A stretch of DNA of 64,000 nucleotides from Micromonospora lutea. Its GTDB lineage: Bacteria; Actinomycetota; Actinomycetes; Mycobacteriales; Micromonosporaceae. The position numbers were made by a program, and so were the translations under genes. Positions 52,146-61,422 of this stretch are shown one piece after another (the first letter of the stretch is position 1; each line of letters starts with the position of its first letter). The notes below the pieces were generated by a model. That model was given only the letters and a program-made list of their open reading frames with translations. It had not been told where the DNA came from and did no database searches. The DNA is taken from positions 1 through 64,000 of the forward strand of contig NZ_BOPB01000001.1 of NCBI RefSeq assembly GCF_016863535.1. The letters are read 5' to 3'.

Positions 52146-52775
52146 TCAGCTCTCCGGGCGGCGGGCGGGCATGGTGTCGTGACGACCGTCACCCGGCGGG
52201 TCGCCGTCCAGCTCGTCGCGGGGCTCGTCCAACCCGTCACCGCCGGTCCGGACGGCCGGGTCGTCCCGGTGCCGGCGTTCCAGCCGCTGTCGCCGCTGCG
52301 CCGACTCGTCCAGCTCCTCGGCCAGCCGGGACAGCTCCGAGCGGACGAAGTCGCGGGTGGCCACCTCGCCCAACGCGATCCGCAACGCCGCGATCTCCCG
52401 GGCCAGGTACTCCGTGTCGGCCTTCTGCATGGTCGCCCGCCGTCGGTCCTCGTCGAACGCCACCCGGTCGCGGTCGGCCTGGCGGTTCTGCGCCAGCAGG
52501 ATCAGTGGCGCGGCGTAGGACGCCTGGATGGAGAGCACCAGGGTGAGGAACGTGAAGGTGTACGGGTCGAAGCGCATCCCGGCCGGAGCGAGGGTGTTCC
52601 AGAGGAACCAGGCGGTGATCACCAACGTCATGTAGACGATGAAGTTCGCCGTACCCATCCCACGCGCGATGCCCTCGGCCCAGCGGCCGAACGTTTCCTG
52701 ATCCACCCGGGGCAGCTTCAGCCCTCGGGGCTCCCGCGGCAGGTCCAGCCGCTCCGCGCGTCGTTGCTCAGTCAT
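52146..52775 (-). CDS. DUF1003 membrane protein
   Basis: The protein has 209 residues from ATG 52775. DUF1003 motifs: a segment before the first helix (FGRWAEGIARGMGT), FIVYMTLVITAWFLWNTL, then DPYTFTFLTLVLSIQASYAA, PLILLAQNRQADRDR. A charged coiled coil and disordered tail follow. It has two membrane helices; function unknown. Its start overlaps the end of the MgtE_N/CBS gene by eight bases, so the two are co-transcribed, as in the Rv1231c-Rv1232c pair. Confidence 0.85.
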   Translation of the reverse strand: MTEQRRAERLDLPREPRGLKLPRVDQETFGRWAEGIARGMGTANFIVYMTLVITAWFLWNTLAPAGMRFDPYTFTFLTLVLSIQASYAAPLILLAQNRQADRDRVAFDEDRRRATMQKADTEYLAREIAALRIALGEVATRDFVRSELSRLAEELDESAQRRQRLERRHRDDPAVRTGGDGLDEPRDELDGDPPGDGRHDTMPARRPES

Positions 52776-54078
52776 GGTCACCGTCCATCGCCGAGTCCGG
52801 AACGGCCGATGTCGTCGCCCCGTTCTGCTGGCCACTCGTCATCGCGTTCCGGTCCCGCCAGTCCCGTGGCAGCAGGTGATCCAGCACGTCGTCGACGGTG
52901 ACCGCGCCCACCAGCCGGTTGTTCCGGTCGATCACCGGCATGGCCACCAGATCGTAGGTGGCCATGCGCCGGGTGATCTCCGGCAGCCGGGTGGTCGGGC
53001 GCAGCGGATCGATGTCGTTCACCACCACCCCGCCCAGCAGATCGGCCGGAGGCTCGCGGAGCAGCCGCTGGAAGTGCACCATGCCCAGGTAGCGGCCGGT
53101 GGGCGTGGCCATCGGTGCCCGGGCCACGAACACCTGCGCGGCCACCGCCGGGGAGAGCTGGGGCTCCCGGATCCGGGCCAGCGCCTCCGCCACGGTCGCG
53201 TCCGGGGGCAGGATGACCGGTTCGGAGGTCATCACGCTGCCCGCGGTGCCCGGGGTGTACTTCAGCAGTTGCCGCACCGAATCGGCCTCGTCCGGCTCCA
53301 TCAGGTCGAGCAGCACGTCCTGTTCCGGCGGCGGCAGCTCGCCGAGCAGGTCGGCGGCGTCGTCCGGCTCCATCTCCTCCAGGACGTCGGCGGCCCGCTC
53401 GCGGCCCAGCGCAGCGAGGATCTCCACCTGGTCGTGCTCGGGCAGCTCGCTGAGCACGTCGGCCAGCCGCTCGTCGTCGAGGGCCGCCGCGACCTCGTTG
53501 CGCCGGGCGTCGGGCAGGTCCTGGAGCGCGTTGGCCAGGTCGGCGGGGCGCATCTCCTCGAGGACGGCCAGCAGGTTGGCGGTGCCCCGGGTCTCCGCCA
53601 CGCCACTGAGCCCGCGTACCTGGTTCCACTCGACCTGGTGCAGATGGCCCCGGCGCGCCAACCGGCTGGTCTGTTCACGAACCGCCACCCGGGTCAACGA
53701 CCACTCGCCACCTCGACTGCACTCCATCGCCACGTCGACCACCGACGCGGCCCGGCCCTCCGGGGCGACCTGCACCCGACGGTCCAGCAGTTCTTGGAGG
53801 ACGAGCAACTCGTTCGGGCGCTTCTCGAACCGGCGCAGGTTCAACGTTCCGCTGCCCAGCACGATGGCGTCGGCGTCGATCGAGGTGACCCGGTTGATGG
53901 AGAGAAAGATCCGTCGGCGCATCGGCATCTCGGCCACCAGCCCCACGACCTCGGGCGGCCGTTGGCTCGCGCGCAGCCGGGCCACCGCGTCGCGTACCCG
54001 GCCGACCTGGTCGCCGTTCGGGTCGAAGACGGCGACTCCGGCGAGGCGGGCGATGTAGACCCGGGTCGGCGTGCTCAC
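52768..54078 (-). CDS. MgtE N-terminal and CBS domain protein
   Basis: The protein has 436 residues from GTG 54078. It has a PRC-barrel-like N-terminus (VYIARLAGVAVFDPNGDQVG), then an MgtE intracellular N domain with repeated superhelix units (ANALQDLPDARRNEVAAALD, VLSELPEHDQVEILAALG, VLEEMEPDDAADLLGELP). A CBS pair follows (SVMTSEPVILPPDATVAEAL and LVAMPVIDRNNRLVGAVTVD). No membrane channel follows, so this is a Mg2+-sensing regulatory part without the pore. It overlaps the DUF1003 gene, which may provide the membrane partner. Confidence 0.86.
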   Translation of the reverse strand: MSTPTRVYIARLAGVAVFDPNGDQVGRVRDAVARLRASQRPPEVVGLVAEMPMRRRIFLSINRVTSIDADAIVLGSGTLNLRRFEKRPNELLVLQELLDRRVQVAPEGRAASVVDVAMECSRGGEWSLTRVAVREQTSRLARRGHLHQVEWNQVRGLSGVAETRGTANLLAVLEEMRPADLANALQDLPDARRNEVAAALDDERLADVLSELPEHDQVEILAALGRERAADVLEEMEPDDAADLLGELPPPEQDVLLDLMEPDEADSVRQLLKYTPGTAGSVMTSEPVILPPDATVAEALARIREPQLSPAVAAQVFVARAPMATPTGRYLGMVHFQRLLREPPADLLGGVVVNDIDPLRPTTRLPEITRRMATYDLVAMPVIDRNNRLVGAVTVDDVLDHLLPRDWRDRNAMTSGQQNGATTSAVPDSAMDGDHD

Positions 54079-54267
54079 GGGCACCAGCCTAGGGGGTAGG
54101 TCGACGCGCCGGCCCGAGTCGTGGCGAGGCCCCGGGGACGGCTGGGTGAAGCGGGGACCGTCGTCACCTCGTCCGCGTCGACCGGCAACCCGACCCGCCA
54201 TGGTCCAGGTGCGGCACTGTCGGGCAGTGACCCCGGCACCCGCCCTGAGGGCCTAGTGTCTATCAAC

Positions 54268-55137
54268 ATGTCGACCTTGGCTTACGAGATCGTGGACGTC
54301 TTCACCGACCGTCCGTACGCCGGGAACCCGCTCGCGGTGGTCTTCGGCGCCGAAGGGCTGGCGACCGACCAGATGCAGGCGCTGGCGAGCGAGTTCAACC
54401 TCTCGGAGACGATCTTCGTGCTGCCCGCCACCCAGGCCGGCGCCACCTACCGGGCCCGGATCTTCACGCCGGTCGACGAATTGCCGTTCGCCGGTCACCC
54501 CAGCGTCGGCGCTGCGGTCACCGCCGCTCGTCGGGGCCTGTTCCCGATGGGGCAGGTCACTCAGGAGTGCGGTGCCGGGGTGCTGCCGATCGAGGTCAGC
54601 GACGGTGCCGCCACCCTCACCGGCGGCAGCCCCACCCTCGGGCCCGAACTGGAGCCGGAACCGCTGCTGGAAATGGTGGGGCTCGGCGCTGAGGACCACC
54701 TCGGCCCAGCACCCCGGGTCGCCGGCTGCGGGCTGGAGTTCCCGTTCCTGCCGGTACGCCCCGACGCCCTCGCCCGGGCCCAGGTGAACCCGGTGGCGGC
54801 CGGGCGGTACGGCATTGAGCATGTCAGCGTCTTCTCCTGGAACGCCGAAACCCAAACCGCGCACGCCCGGGTCTTCGTCCCCGGTCTCGGCGTACCCGAG
54901 GACCCGGCGACCGGCTCGGCCGCGCTCGGCCTCGGGGTGTGGCTGGTCGCCAGCGGTCTGCTGCCGAACGAGGGACGATCGTCGTACCTCGTCCGGCAGG
55001 GCGTCGAGATGGGCCGACCGTCCTCGCTGGCCTGCACCGTGACCGCCGCCGGTGGCGTGGCGGTGGGCACGAGCGTCGCAGGCCAGGTGATGCCGGTGGC
55101 ACGGGGGGAGATCCTCGTCCCGCCATTCGTCGGCTGA
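54268..55137 (+). CDS. PhzF-family isomerase
   Basis: The protein has 289 residues. PhzF landmarks: YEIVDVFTDRPYAGNPLAVV, FNLSETIFVLP (catalytic Glu), IFTPVDELPFAGHPSVGAA and EDPATGSAALGLG. The family carries out isomerisations like DHHA to AOCHC; substrates of most members are unknown. ATG 54268 has no ribosome site, and a TAGTGT box nine bases upstream points to a leaderless or near-leaderless message. Longer frames upstream are low-quality. Confidence 0.88.
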   Translation: MSTLAYEIVDVFTDRPYAGNPLAVVFGAEGLATDQMQALASEFNLSETIFVLPATQAGATYRARIFTPVDELPFAGHPSVGAAVTAARRGLFPMGQVTQECGAGVLPIEVSDGAATLTGGSPTLGPELEPEPLLEMVGLGAEDHLGPAPRVAGCGLEFPFLPVRPDALARAQVNPVAAGRYGIEHVSVFSWNAETQTAHARVFVPGLGVPEDPATGSAALGLGVWLVASGLLPNEGRSSYLVRQGVEMGRPSSLACTVTAAGGVAVGTSVAGQVMPVARGEILVPPFVG

Positions 55138-55178
55138 CCGACGGCGCGGACTGGCCCCGGATGCGAGAGGATGCCGCG

Positions 55179-55685
55179 GTGACCGACGAGCGCGAGAACC
55201 ACCCTCTGGTCGACGAGGCGATGAAGAAGGCCTCGGTGGCCTGGGTAGCGGTGGCCGGCGGACCGCCGCTGGCGCTGTGGTGCGTGCCTCTGGAAGCGGC
55301 GCTGTTCGTGGTCAGCGGCCCCGGCGAGCAGTCCGCGCCCGGCCTGGCCGAGGCCGACGAGGCCCAGGTGACACTGCGCGGCGACCACGGTGGTCGGATC
55401 ATCACCTGGCCGGCGCGGGTCAGCCGGGTGTCACCCGGCACGGAGCAGTGGGACACACTCGCCCCGTTGGTGGGGGCCAAACGGCTGAACGCACCCGGAC
55501 CGACCACGGAACTCGTCGCCCGCTGGGCCACCGACGGTTGTGCCCTGCTACGGCTCGCTCCGGCCGGCGAGCCGGTGCACGGCGCCGAACTGCCGGCCGG
55601 TTCGCTGGCCGAGACGCCCCGACCGACGCCGGCCGTCCGCGCCACCCGCCGGCCGTTCCGGCTGCACCGCGTCCGACGCCGCTGA
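55179..55685 (+). CDS. Conserved hypothetical protein
   Basis: The protein has 168 residues from GTG 55179 (GAGAGG at 55165-55170). The beta-rich part LWCVPLEAALFVVSGPGEQS and QVTLRGDHGGRIITWPARVS looks like a split-barrel (pyridoxamine-oxidase-like) fold common in actinobacteria, but I see no FMN-binding motif. A Lys/Arg-rich tail ends it. It starts 41 bases after the PhzF gene and may be co-transcribed with it. Function is unknown. Confidence 0.66.
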   Translation: MTDERENHPLVDEAMKKASVAWVAVAGGPPLALWCVPLEAALFVVSGPGEQSAPGLAEADEAQVTLRGDHGGRIITWPARVSRVSPGTEQWDTLAPLVGAKRLNAPGPTTELVARWATDGCALLRLAPAGEPVHGAELPAGSLAETPRPTPAVRATRRPFRLHRVRRR

Positions 55686-55711
55686 CCGCCCTCACCTGGA
55701 CCAGCGCGTGG

Positions 55712-56422
55712 TTACACCGGCGCGCCGACCGGGCTGGCTGCCGAGTCGACCAGGTCGACCACCTCGCAGAGGGACTCCAGCGTCCGGCCGGCCCAGTCGG
55801 CGTCGGGGTTGAACACCAGGTGGTCGACGAGGTCGGGCGAGGCCAACCGGGCGGCGCTCATGCCGGCGCGCTGCGCGCCGGTCAGCTCCTGGCTGCCGCC
55901 GTCACCCACGTAGAGGCAGTCCTGTGGCGACAGGCCCAGTCGCGCACAGGCGGCCAGGTAGAGGGCCGCGTCCGGCTTGCACCGCCCCGCCTGGACGGAG
56001 AACACCCGGACGTCGAGCAGCGGGGCGATCGCCAACTCCGGCAGGAACGTGGGCAACTCGTGGGTGCAGTCACTGATCACGCCGGTCCGTACGCCTCGTC
56101 GCCGCAGCGCCCGCAGGGTCGGCACGGCCTCGTCCCGTAACCGGGTGTCGGCGCGTACGGCCTGGTGTCGGGCGGTGGCAGCAGCTCGTATCGCCTCCGT
56201 CGAAGGGTGTACGCCAGCCTGTTCGCACACCCAGCGCAGGGTCGCCTCGACGCTGCCGAAGCGTCCGCTGGCACGTTCGTAGAAGCTGCTGTCGAGCACC
56301 TCCAGGAAGGTGTCCGGTGGACAACCGAGCAGCTCGGCGGTGCTGAGGTGACCCTTGCCACGCCGGACCGGACAGGTCAACGTGCCGAAGAAGTCGAACA
56401 GCACCGCTCGGAACCTGGGCAT
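55712..56422 (-). CDS. HAD-superfamily hydrolase
   Basis: The protein has 236 residues. HAD motif I is LFDFFGTLT (first Asp nucleophile; the usual DxD is DFFGT, as in haloacid dehalogenase-like phosphatases). Motif II is VISDCTHE, motif III Lys is CKPD, and motif IV is YVGDGGSQE. GGAGG lies eight bases before ATG 56422; upstream in-frame ATGs would add poor-quality sequence. It is a phosphatase or dehalogenase with unknown substrate, convergent with the preceding gene. Confidence 0.85.
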   Translation of the reverse strand: MPRFRAVLFDFFGTLTCPVRRGKGHLSTAELLGCPPDTFLEVLDSSFYERASGRFGSVEATLRWVCEQAGVHPSTEAIRAAATARHQAVRADTRLRDEAVPTLRALRRRGVRTGVISDCTHELPTFLPELAIAPLLDVRVFSVQAGRCKPDAALYLAACARLGLSPQDCLYVGDGGSQELTGAQRAGMSAARLASPDLVDHLVFNPDADWAGRTLESLCEVVDLVDSAASPVGAPV

Positions 56423-56520
56423 GGGAACTGCCTCCGGGCGGATGAGGGGAGCCCTGATGAGGACGCGCATGATCGTAACCGAACGCTGACGGAAAGTGGC
56501 GTCTGTGTGACGTGTGAAGA

Positions 56521-57492
56521 TTGCACCTCGTGGTCCCCGAACCTCATCGTCCGCCGCTTGACCTGATGACGGGCGCGGCGCTGGCCGTGGCCGTCTTCGC
56601 CGTCTCGTCATCCGCGCCACTGATCGCTTTCGCCGCCGCGCCGGCCCTGGCGATCGCGTTCTGGCGCAACGTGCTGGCGGTGGCCGTGCTGAGTCCGTTC
56701 GCGCTGGTCCGCAGACGGTCCGAGTTCCGTTCCCTGACCACCGGCGTCGGCCGCCGCGAAGGCATGTTCTGCGTCCTTTCCGGGGTGGCGCTGGCGGCGC
56801 ACTTCGCCGCCTGGATGCCGAGTGCGAAGCTCACCTCCGTGGCGGCGGCAACGGCGCTGGTGGCCACCCAGCCGGTCTGGCAGGGGCTGATCGCCCGGGG
56901 CCAGGGCCGCCGGCTACCGACGGGTGTCTGGATCGGCATCGGGGTGGCGGTGGCCGGGGCGGTGCTGGCGACCGGGGCCGACTTCACGGTCTCCGGCCAG
57001 GCCTTCACCGGCGACCTGCTGGCGCTGGCCGGTGGCCTCTTCGCGGCGGTGTACACCGCGTTGGGAGAGCGCGCCCGGGTCACCGTCAGCAACGCCACCT
57101 ACACCACCATCTGCTACGGCGTGTGCGGGCTGATCCTGCTGGTGGTCTGCCTGGCCGGCGGGGTGCCGCTGAGCGGCTTCGACACCGGTACCTGGCTGGC
57201 CGTGCTCGCCCTGGTCGGCGGGGCGCAGCTCCTTGGCCACTCGATGTTCAGCTACGCCCTGCGGCGGGTCTCGGCCACCACGGTCAGCGTGCTGATCCTG
57301 CTGGAGGCACCCGGCGCGGCGCTGATCGGCTGGGCGTGGCTGGGCCAGCTACCCGACCCGGTGACCCTGCCCGGCCTGTCGCTGCTGCTGGTCGGCGTCG
57401 CCGTGGTGGTGTTGTCCAGCACCCGCACGGCCCGGCGTACGACACGGGTCAGCACTGCGGTACCGGCGGACGCGGCACCGGTCCGCGACTGA
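56521..57492 (+). CDS. EamA/DMT-family transporter
   Basis: This protein of about 310-323 residues has ten hydrophobic helices in two EamA repeats (ALAVAVFAVSSSAPLIAFAA … VALAAHFAAWMPSAKL … GVAVAGAVLATGAD; then ALAGGLFAAVYTALGERAR … GAQLLGHSMFSYALRRVSAT … LLLVGVAVVVLSS). Typical of drug/metabolite exporters. The true start is uncertain: TTG 56521, GTG 56530 or ATG 56566 (the last agrees best with family length). Substrate unknown. Confidence 0.84.
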   Translation: MHLVVPEPHRPPLDLMTGAALAVAVFAVSSSAPLIAFAAAPALAIAFWRNVLAVAVLSPFALVRRRSEFRSLTTGVGRREGMFCVLSGVALAAHFAAWMPSAKLTSVAAATALVATQPVWQGLIARGQGRRLPTGVWIGIGVAVAGAVLATGADFTVSGQAFTGDLLALAGGLFAAVYTALGERARVTVSNATYTTICYGVCGLILLVVCLAGGVPLSGFDTGTWLAVLALVGGAQLLGHSMFSYALRRVSATTVSVLILLEAPGAALIGWAWLGQLPDPVTLPGLSLLLVGVAVVVLSSTRTARRTTRVSTAVPADAAPVRD

Positions 57493-57507
57493 CGCCGCCT
57501 GCGGCGG

Positions 57508-57855
57508 TCACACCTCGTGCACTTCCAGCACCCGGGTCTGCGGCGCGGCCTCGCCGAGGCTGGCACGCAGCGCGGTCCGCTCCGGGTCGGTCAGGAACCC
57601 CTCGTATCCCGCCCGGGTGTCGAACCGGATGACGTGCACCTCGGTACGCCCGTCGTCGGTACGCAGCCGCCGTTCCAGGTGACCACCGTGGCGTGGCAGC
57701 AGGGCGAGCACGGTGTCCTCGTACCGTTGCCCAGCCTCCACCGCAGCGTCGGGCAACTCCACCAACGCGACCAGGCACACCGCGGCGGCGGTCTCGGTGA
57801 CCAGTTCCTCGTCCTTGCCGAGCACCCGGGGGGTGGTGCCTTCGTGCATGGTCAT
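57508..57855 (-). CDS. Small dimeric alpha/beta-barrel-like protein
   Basis: The protein has 115 residues. The pattern AVCLVALVELPDAAVEAGQR, YEDTVLALLPRHGGHLERRL and TEVHVIRFDTRAGYEGFLTD, with PERTALRAS after it, is like DUF1330/ABM-type ferredoxin-fold proteins. ATG 57855 is preceded at the right distance by a GATACT -10-like box with no ribosome site, so it is probably leaderless (ATG 57849 is the alternative). No catalytic residue is evident; function unknown. Confidence 0.7.
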   Translation of the reverse strand: MTMHEGTTPRVLGKDEELVTETAAAVCLVALVELPDAAVEAGQRYEDTVLALLPRHGGHLERRLRTDDGRTEVHVIRFDTRAGYEGFLTDPERTALRASLGEAAPQTRVLEVHEV

Positions 57856-57902
57856 GGCGCGCAGTATCGCAATGTTCTGCCCAGCGTGGCGCCCGTTCGC
57901 TG

Positions 57903-58748
57903 TCAGCCCGGGACGCCGACAGCGGCGGCGCTGGCCGTCCAGAGTCGTGCCGCGAGTCGCGGGTCTGCCGCCTTCGGCCACGGGCGGCGCGGCCGGCAGT
58001 CGAAGTAGTAACCACCGGGTCTCAACCGGGACTGGTCCTGGTTGGCGAGCCACACCAACGTCTGGGCCCCCTTGGCCGCGCTGCGGAACGGCAGCACCCG
58101 CATGCCCAGAGAGACCAGTCGACTGTCGTTGCCGAAGCGGGTGCGCACCACCCCGGGATGGAAACAGTACGACTCGACCTGCGGCCACCTCCGTGCCGCC
58201 TCAACGGTGAACAGGATGTTCGCCTGCTTGCTGGTGCCGTACGCGGACAGCGGACGGTAGCGGTGCAGGGGCGCGTTGAGGTTCTCCGGATCGAGCGAGC
58301 CGCTGCGGTGCGCGCCGGAGGCGGTCACCACCATCCGCCGCACCCGGTCGGCCAGCAGGTTGGCGAGCAGGAAGGGCGCCAGGTGGTTGGCCTGGATGGA
58401 CAACTCGAAACCGTCAACCGTGGTGATCGGCTGGAGCGCGATCGCACCGGCGTTGTTGGCCAGCACGTCGATCCGGTCGTACGCGGCGCGTACGCGCTCG
58501 GCCATCTGCCGGACATCGTCGAGAACGGCGAAGTCGGCACGGAACACCTCGGGCCGCTCCCCGGAAGCCTCGCGTACCTCGTCGGCGGCGGCCCGCAGCC
58601 GGGCCGGATCCCGGCCGACCAGGACGACCTGGTCTCCCCGGCGGGCCAGGCTGGTGGCGGCGGCCAGTCCGATGCCGGAACTCGCTCCGGTGATCACGAC
58701 CAGTCGACGGTCAGTGACATCTTCCACAGGTCCATTCACCGGGGTCAC
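57903..58748 (-). CDS. Short-chain dehydrogenase/reductase
   Basis: The protein has 281 residues. The NAD(P)-binding TGASSGIG motif (~20-27), VLANNAGA and the catalytic YGTSK (Tyr and Lys), with ASGAHRSG upstream supplying the Ser, are all present. The subtype resembles retinol-dehydrogenase/WWOX-like SDRs of ~280-300 residues. The start is GTG 58748. It is divergent from the CitE-like gene. Confidence 0.85.
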   Translation of the reverse strand: MTPVNGPVEDVTDRRLVVITGASSGIGLAAATSLARRGDQVVLVGRDPARLRAAADEVREASGERPEVFRADFAVLDDVRQMAERVRAAYDRIDVLANNAGAIALQPITTVDGFELSIQANHLAPFLLANLLADRVRRMVVTASGAHRSGSLDPENLNAPLHRYRPLSAYGTSKQANILFTVEAARRWPQVESYCFHPGVVRTRFGNDSRLVSLGMRVLPFRSAAKGAQTLVWLANQDQSRLRPGGYYFDCRPRRPWPKAADPRLAARLWTASAAAVGVPG

Positions 58749-58833
58749 GGAACGAGGTTACCGTGGCGTCACAAGCACCTTGTCGCTCTAAGTCAGGGAC
58801 GGCGGACGACCGTACCCGGAAGGAGTTCCGTCG

Positions 58834-59790
58834 ATGGCCGTTGTCGGGCGTCCCCGTCGGTCCTGCCTGGCCGTCCCCGGTTCGAGCGTCAAGATGCTCG
58901 GCAAGGCTCAGGGTCTCCCAGCCGATCAGGTTTTCCTCGATCTGGAGGACGCGGTCGCCCCGCTGGCCAAGCCGGACGCTCGCAAGAACATCGTGGCGGC
59001 GCTCAACGAGGGCGACTGGGCGGGTAAGACGCGAGTCGTCCGAGTCAACGACCTCACCACCCCGTGGACCTATCGGGACGTCATCGACGTGGTGGAGGGC
59101 GCGGGCGCCAACCTCGACTGCGTGATGCTGCCGAAGGTGCAGAACGCGGCGCAGGTGCAGTGGCTGGACATGACCCTCACCCAGGTGGAGAAGACCCTCG
59201 GCCTGGGGGTGGGCCGCATCGGCATCGAGGCGCAGATCGAGAACGCCGCCGGGCTGGTCAACGTCGACGCCATCGCCGCCGCATCGCCACGCGTCGAGAC
59301 GATCATCTTCGGCCCGGCTGACTTCATGGCCTCGATCAACATGAAGTCACTGGTGGTCGGCGCTCTCATCCCCGACTACCCGGGCGATCCGTACCACTAC
59401 ATCCTGATGCGCATCCTGATGGCCGCTCGGATGCACGACAAGCAGGCCATCGACGGCCCGTTCCTGCAGATCCGGGACACCGACGGCTTCCGTGAGGTGG
59501 CGAAGCGCTCGGCGGCGCTCGGCTTCGACGGCAAGTGGGTGCTGCATCCCGGGCAGATCGAGGCCGCGAACGAGGTCTACTCGCCGGCCCAGTCCGACTA
59601 CGACCACGCCGAACTGATCCTGGACGCGTACCAGCACTACACCTCGGAGGCAGGTGGCCGGCTGGGCGCGGTCATGCTCGGCGACGAGATGATCGACGAG
59701 GCGTCCCGCAAGATGGCGCTCGTGATCGCCGCCAAGGGGCGAGCAGCGGGCATGACGCGTAGCTCGACCTTCACCCCGCCGGCCGGGTAG
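58834..59790 (+). CDS. CitE/malyl-CoA lyase-like protein (HpcH/HpaI family)
   Basis: The protein has 318 residues; AAGGAG seven bases before ATG 58834. Family motifs: RSCLAVPGSSVKMLGKAQ, VFLDLEDAVAP (Mg2+ ligand), RVNDLTTPW, GIEAQIENAAGLVN (Glu), ETIIFGPADFMASI and KWVLHPGQIEAANE. It resembles L-malyl-CoA/beta-methylmalyl-CoA lyases rather than citrate lyase beta. With an SDR and acyl-CoA dehydrogenase downstream, a role in C4-C5 acyl-CoA metabolism (ethylmalonyl-CoA pathway type) is plausible but unproven. Confidence 0.85.
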   Translation: MAVVGRPRRSCLAVPGSSVKMLGKAQGLPADQVFLDLEDAVAPLAKPDARKNIVAALNEGDWAGKTRVVRVNDLTTPWTYRDVIDVVEGAGANLDCVMLPKVQNAAQVQWLDMTLTQVEKTLGLGVGRIGIEAQIENAAGLVNVDAIAAASPRVETIIFGPADFMASINMKSLVVGALIPDYPGDPYHYILMRILMAARMHDKQAIDGPFLQIRDTDGFREVAKRSAALGFDGKWVLHPGQIEAANEVYSPAQSDYDHAELILDAYQHYTSEAGGRLGAVMLGDEMIDEASRKMALVIAAKGRAAGMTRSSTFTPPAG

Positions 59791-59806
59791 CCGTAACCGC
59801 CGCACG

Positions 59807-59836
59807 CGCCCGCCCCGACCTCGGCCGGGGCGGGCG
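59807..59836. terminator. Bidirectional terminator
   Basis: CGCCCGCCCCG (59807-59817) and CGGGGCGGGCG (59826-59836) form a perfect 11-bp stem with an 8-base loop between the convergent CitE-like and DUF4190 genes. Confidence 0.8.
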
Positions 59837-59843
59837 TCGCAGG

Positions 59844-60359
59844 TCAGGTGTTGGACGACGAGATGGCGAGGGCGATCGCGACGGCGTACGCGATGAGCAC
59901 CAGCGCGAGCAGGCCGGTGAGGATCCAGCCGACGATGATGGCGGCCTTGGCCATCCCCTCGCCGCCCTCGCCGGTCTCCCGGATCTGGCGCATGGCCACG
60001 TGTCCCATGATGGCGCCGATCGGGGCGGTGATGCACGAGCCGACCCCGAGCAGGGAGAGGACCAGTGCGGCGATCGCCAGGGCGTTCGTCTTCTGCTGCG
60101 GATAGCCGTAGCCGGGTGGCACGGGCGGGTAGCCGTAGGGCTGGGCCGGCGGGTAACCGACGGGCGGATACGGCGCCGCGGCCGGGTCCGACTTCATGCC
60201 GGCGTACGGGTCGGCAGCCGGCTGGTACGGGTCGTACCCGGACGGCTGCGGTGGGATCGATGGCTGCGGGTTGGCCGGCATGGTCGGGTCGGCGGGCGGG
60301 CCGGACGGCTGGCCGGTCGATGCGGGGTCGGGCCAGCCCGCCGGCGGGGGTTGCGTCAT
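59844..60359 (-). CDS. DUF4190 membrane protein with Pro/Tyr-rich N-terminus
   Basis: The protein has 171 residues from ATG 60359. The first ~90 residues are rich in Pro, Gly, Tyr and Gln (YPPVGYPPAQPYGYPPVPPG). The C-terminal ~75 contain two membrane helices with the DUF4190 hallmark: ALAIAALVLSLLGVGSCITAP, IGAIMGHVAMRQIRETGEGG, then AKAAIIVGWILTGLLALVLI. It is a paralogue of 61423-61938. Common in actinobacteria; function unknown. Confidence 0.85.
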   Translation of the reverse strand: MTQPPPAGWPDPASTGQPSGPPADPTMPANPQPSIPPQPSGYDPYQPAADPYAGMKSDPAAAPYPPVGYPPAQPYGYPPVPPGYGYPQQKTNALAIAALVLSLLGVGSCITAPIGAIMGHVAMRQIRETGEGGEGMAKAAIIVGWILTGLLALVLIAYAVAIALAISSSNT

Positions 60360-60629
60360 CGGGCTTCTCTTCCGTCGTGAGGTTGTGGCGCAGTCAGGGT
60401 AGTCACGCCACGCACTTCGCGACGCGCCCGGCACCGGGTGCGCGTTGCCCGACAGCGACGGTAAGGGCAGGATCTCGGCATGGGGATTGACGCGCGGGCG
60501 GCGGACCGTTCCGGCAGCAGACCACGACGGGACGTCAGTCGACCGGGCATGGGGCGACGTCCACGCTCCGCCGTGACACCGGAGCCCGACGAGCAGGACG
60601 CACCGGCGTCACTGCCGGAACCGGTGACG

Positions 60630-61385
60630 ATGCGGTTGGACGGCAAGGTGGCGCTGGTGACGGGAGCGGGCAGCCCGGACGGCATCGGGTACGCCACCGC
60701 TCGCCGGCTCTCCGACCTGGGAGCCCGGGTGGCGATCGTGTCGACGACCCGGCGCATCCACGAACGGGCCGGCGAACTCGGCGTGACCGGTTTCGTCGCC
60801 GACCTCACCGACGAGTCGGAGGTGGGGGCGCTGGCCGATGCCGTCACCGAGCAGCTCGGCGATGTCGAGGTGCTGGTCAACAACGCCGGTCTGGCCAGCC
60901 GGGCCAGCCCGGAGGTGCTGCGGCCGGTCGCGCAGCTCAGCTACGACGAGTGGCAGGGCGAGATCGACCGGAACCTGACCACTGCCTTCCTGTGCAGCCG
61001 GGCCTTCATCGGCGGCATGGCCGAGCGCGGTTGGGGTCGGATCGTCAACCTGGCTGCCACCGCCGGTCCGGTCAACGCGCTGCCCACCGAGGCGGCGTAC
61101 GCGGCAGCCAAGGCTGGCGTGGTGGGCCTGACCAGGGCGCTGGCCATGGAGATGATCGCCGACGGGGTGACGGTCAACGCGGTGGCCCCGGGCACCATCT
61201 ACACCGCCGCGTCGACAATGGCCGAGATCAAGCAGGGTCTGGGTACGCCGGTGGGGCGTCCCGGCACACCGGACGAGGTCGCCGCGGCGATCACGTTCCT
61301 CTGCTCGCCGGCCGCGTCGTACATCACCGGGCAGATGCTGGTGGTCGACGGCGGCAACAGTGTCCGGGAGGCACAGTTCCGCTGA
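60630..61385 (+). CDS. Short-chain dehydrogenase/reductase (FabG-like)
   Basis: The core protein has 251 residues from ATG 60630. NAD(P) motif [29 protein letters not shown], the catalytic YAAAK after LAATAGPVN, and the C-terminal [13 protein letters not shown] are standard for 3-oxoacyl-reductase-like SDRs. In the same frame ATG 60480 would add 50 residues; it has a fair ribosome site (AGGAT), so the longer form cannot be excluded. It may act with the CitE-like or acyl-CoA dehydrogenase enzymes nearby. Confidence 0.85.
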   Translation: MRLDGKVALVTGAGSPDGIGYATARRLSDLGARVAIVSTTRRIHERAGELGVTGFVADLTDESEVGALADAVTEQLGDVEVLVNNAGLASRASPEVLRPVAQLSYDEWQGEIDRNLTTAFLCSRAFIGGMAERGWGRIVNLAATAGPVNALPTEAAYAAAKAGVVGLTRALAMEMIADGVTVNAVAPGTIYTAASTMAEIKQGLGTPVGRPGTPDEVAAAITFLCSPAASYITGQMLVVDGGNSVREAQFR

Positions 61386-61422
61386 GCGGCGCTGCGCATC
61401 AGCGACCGCCTCGACGACGCCC

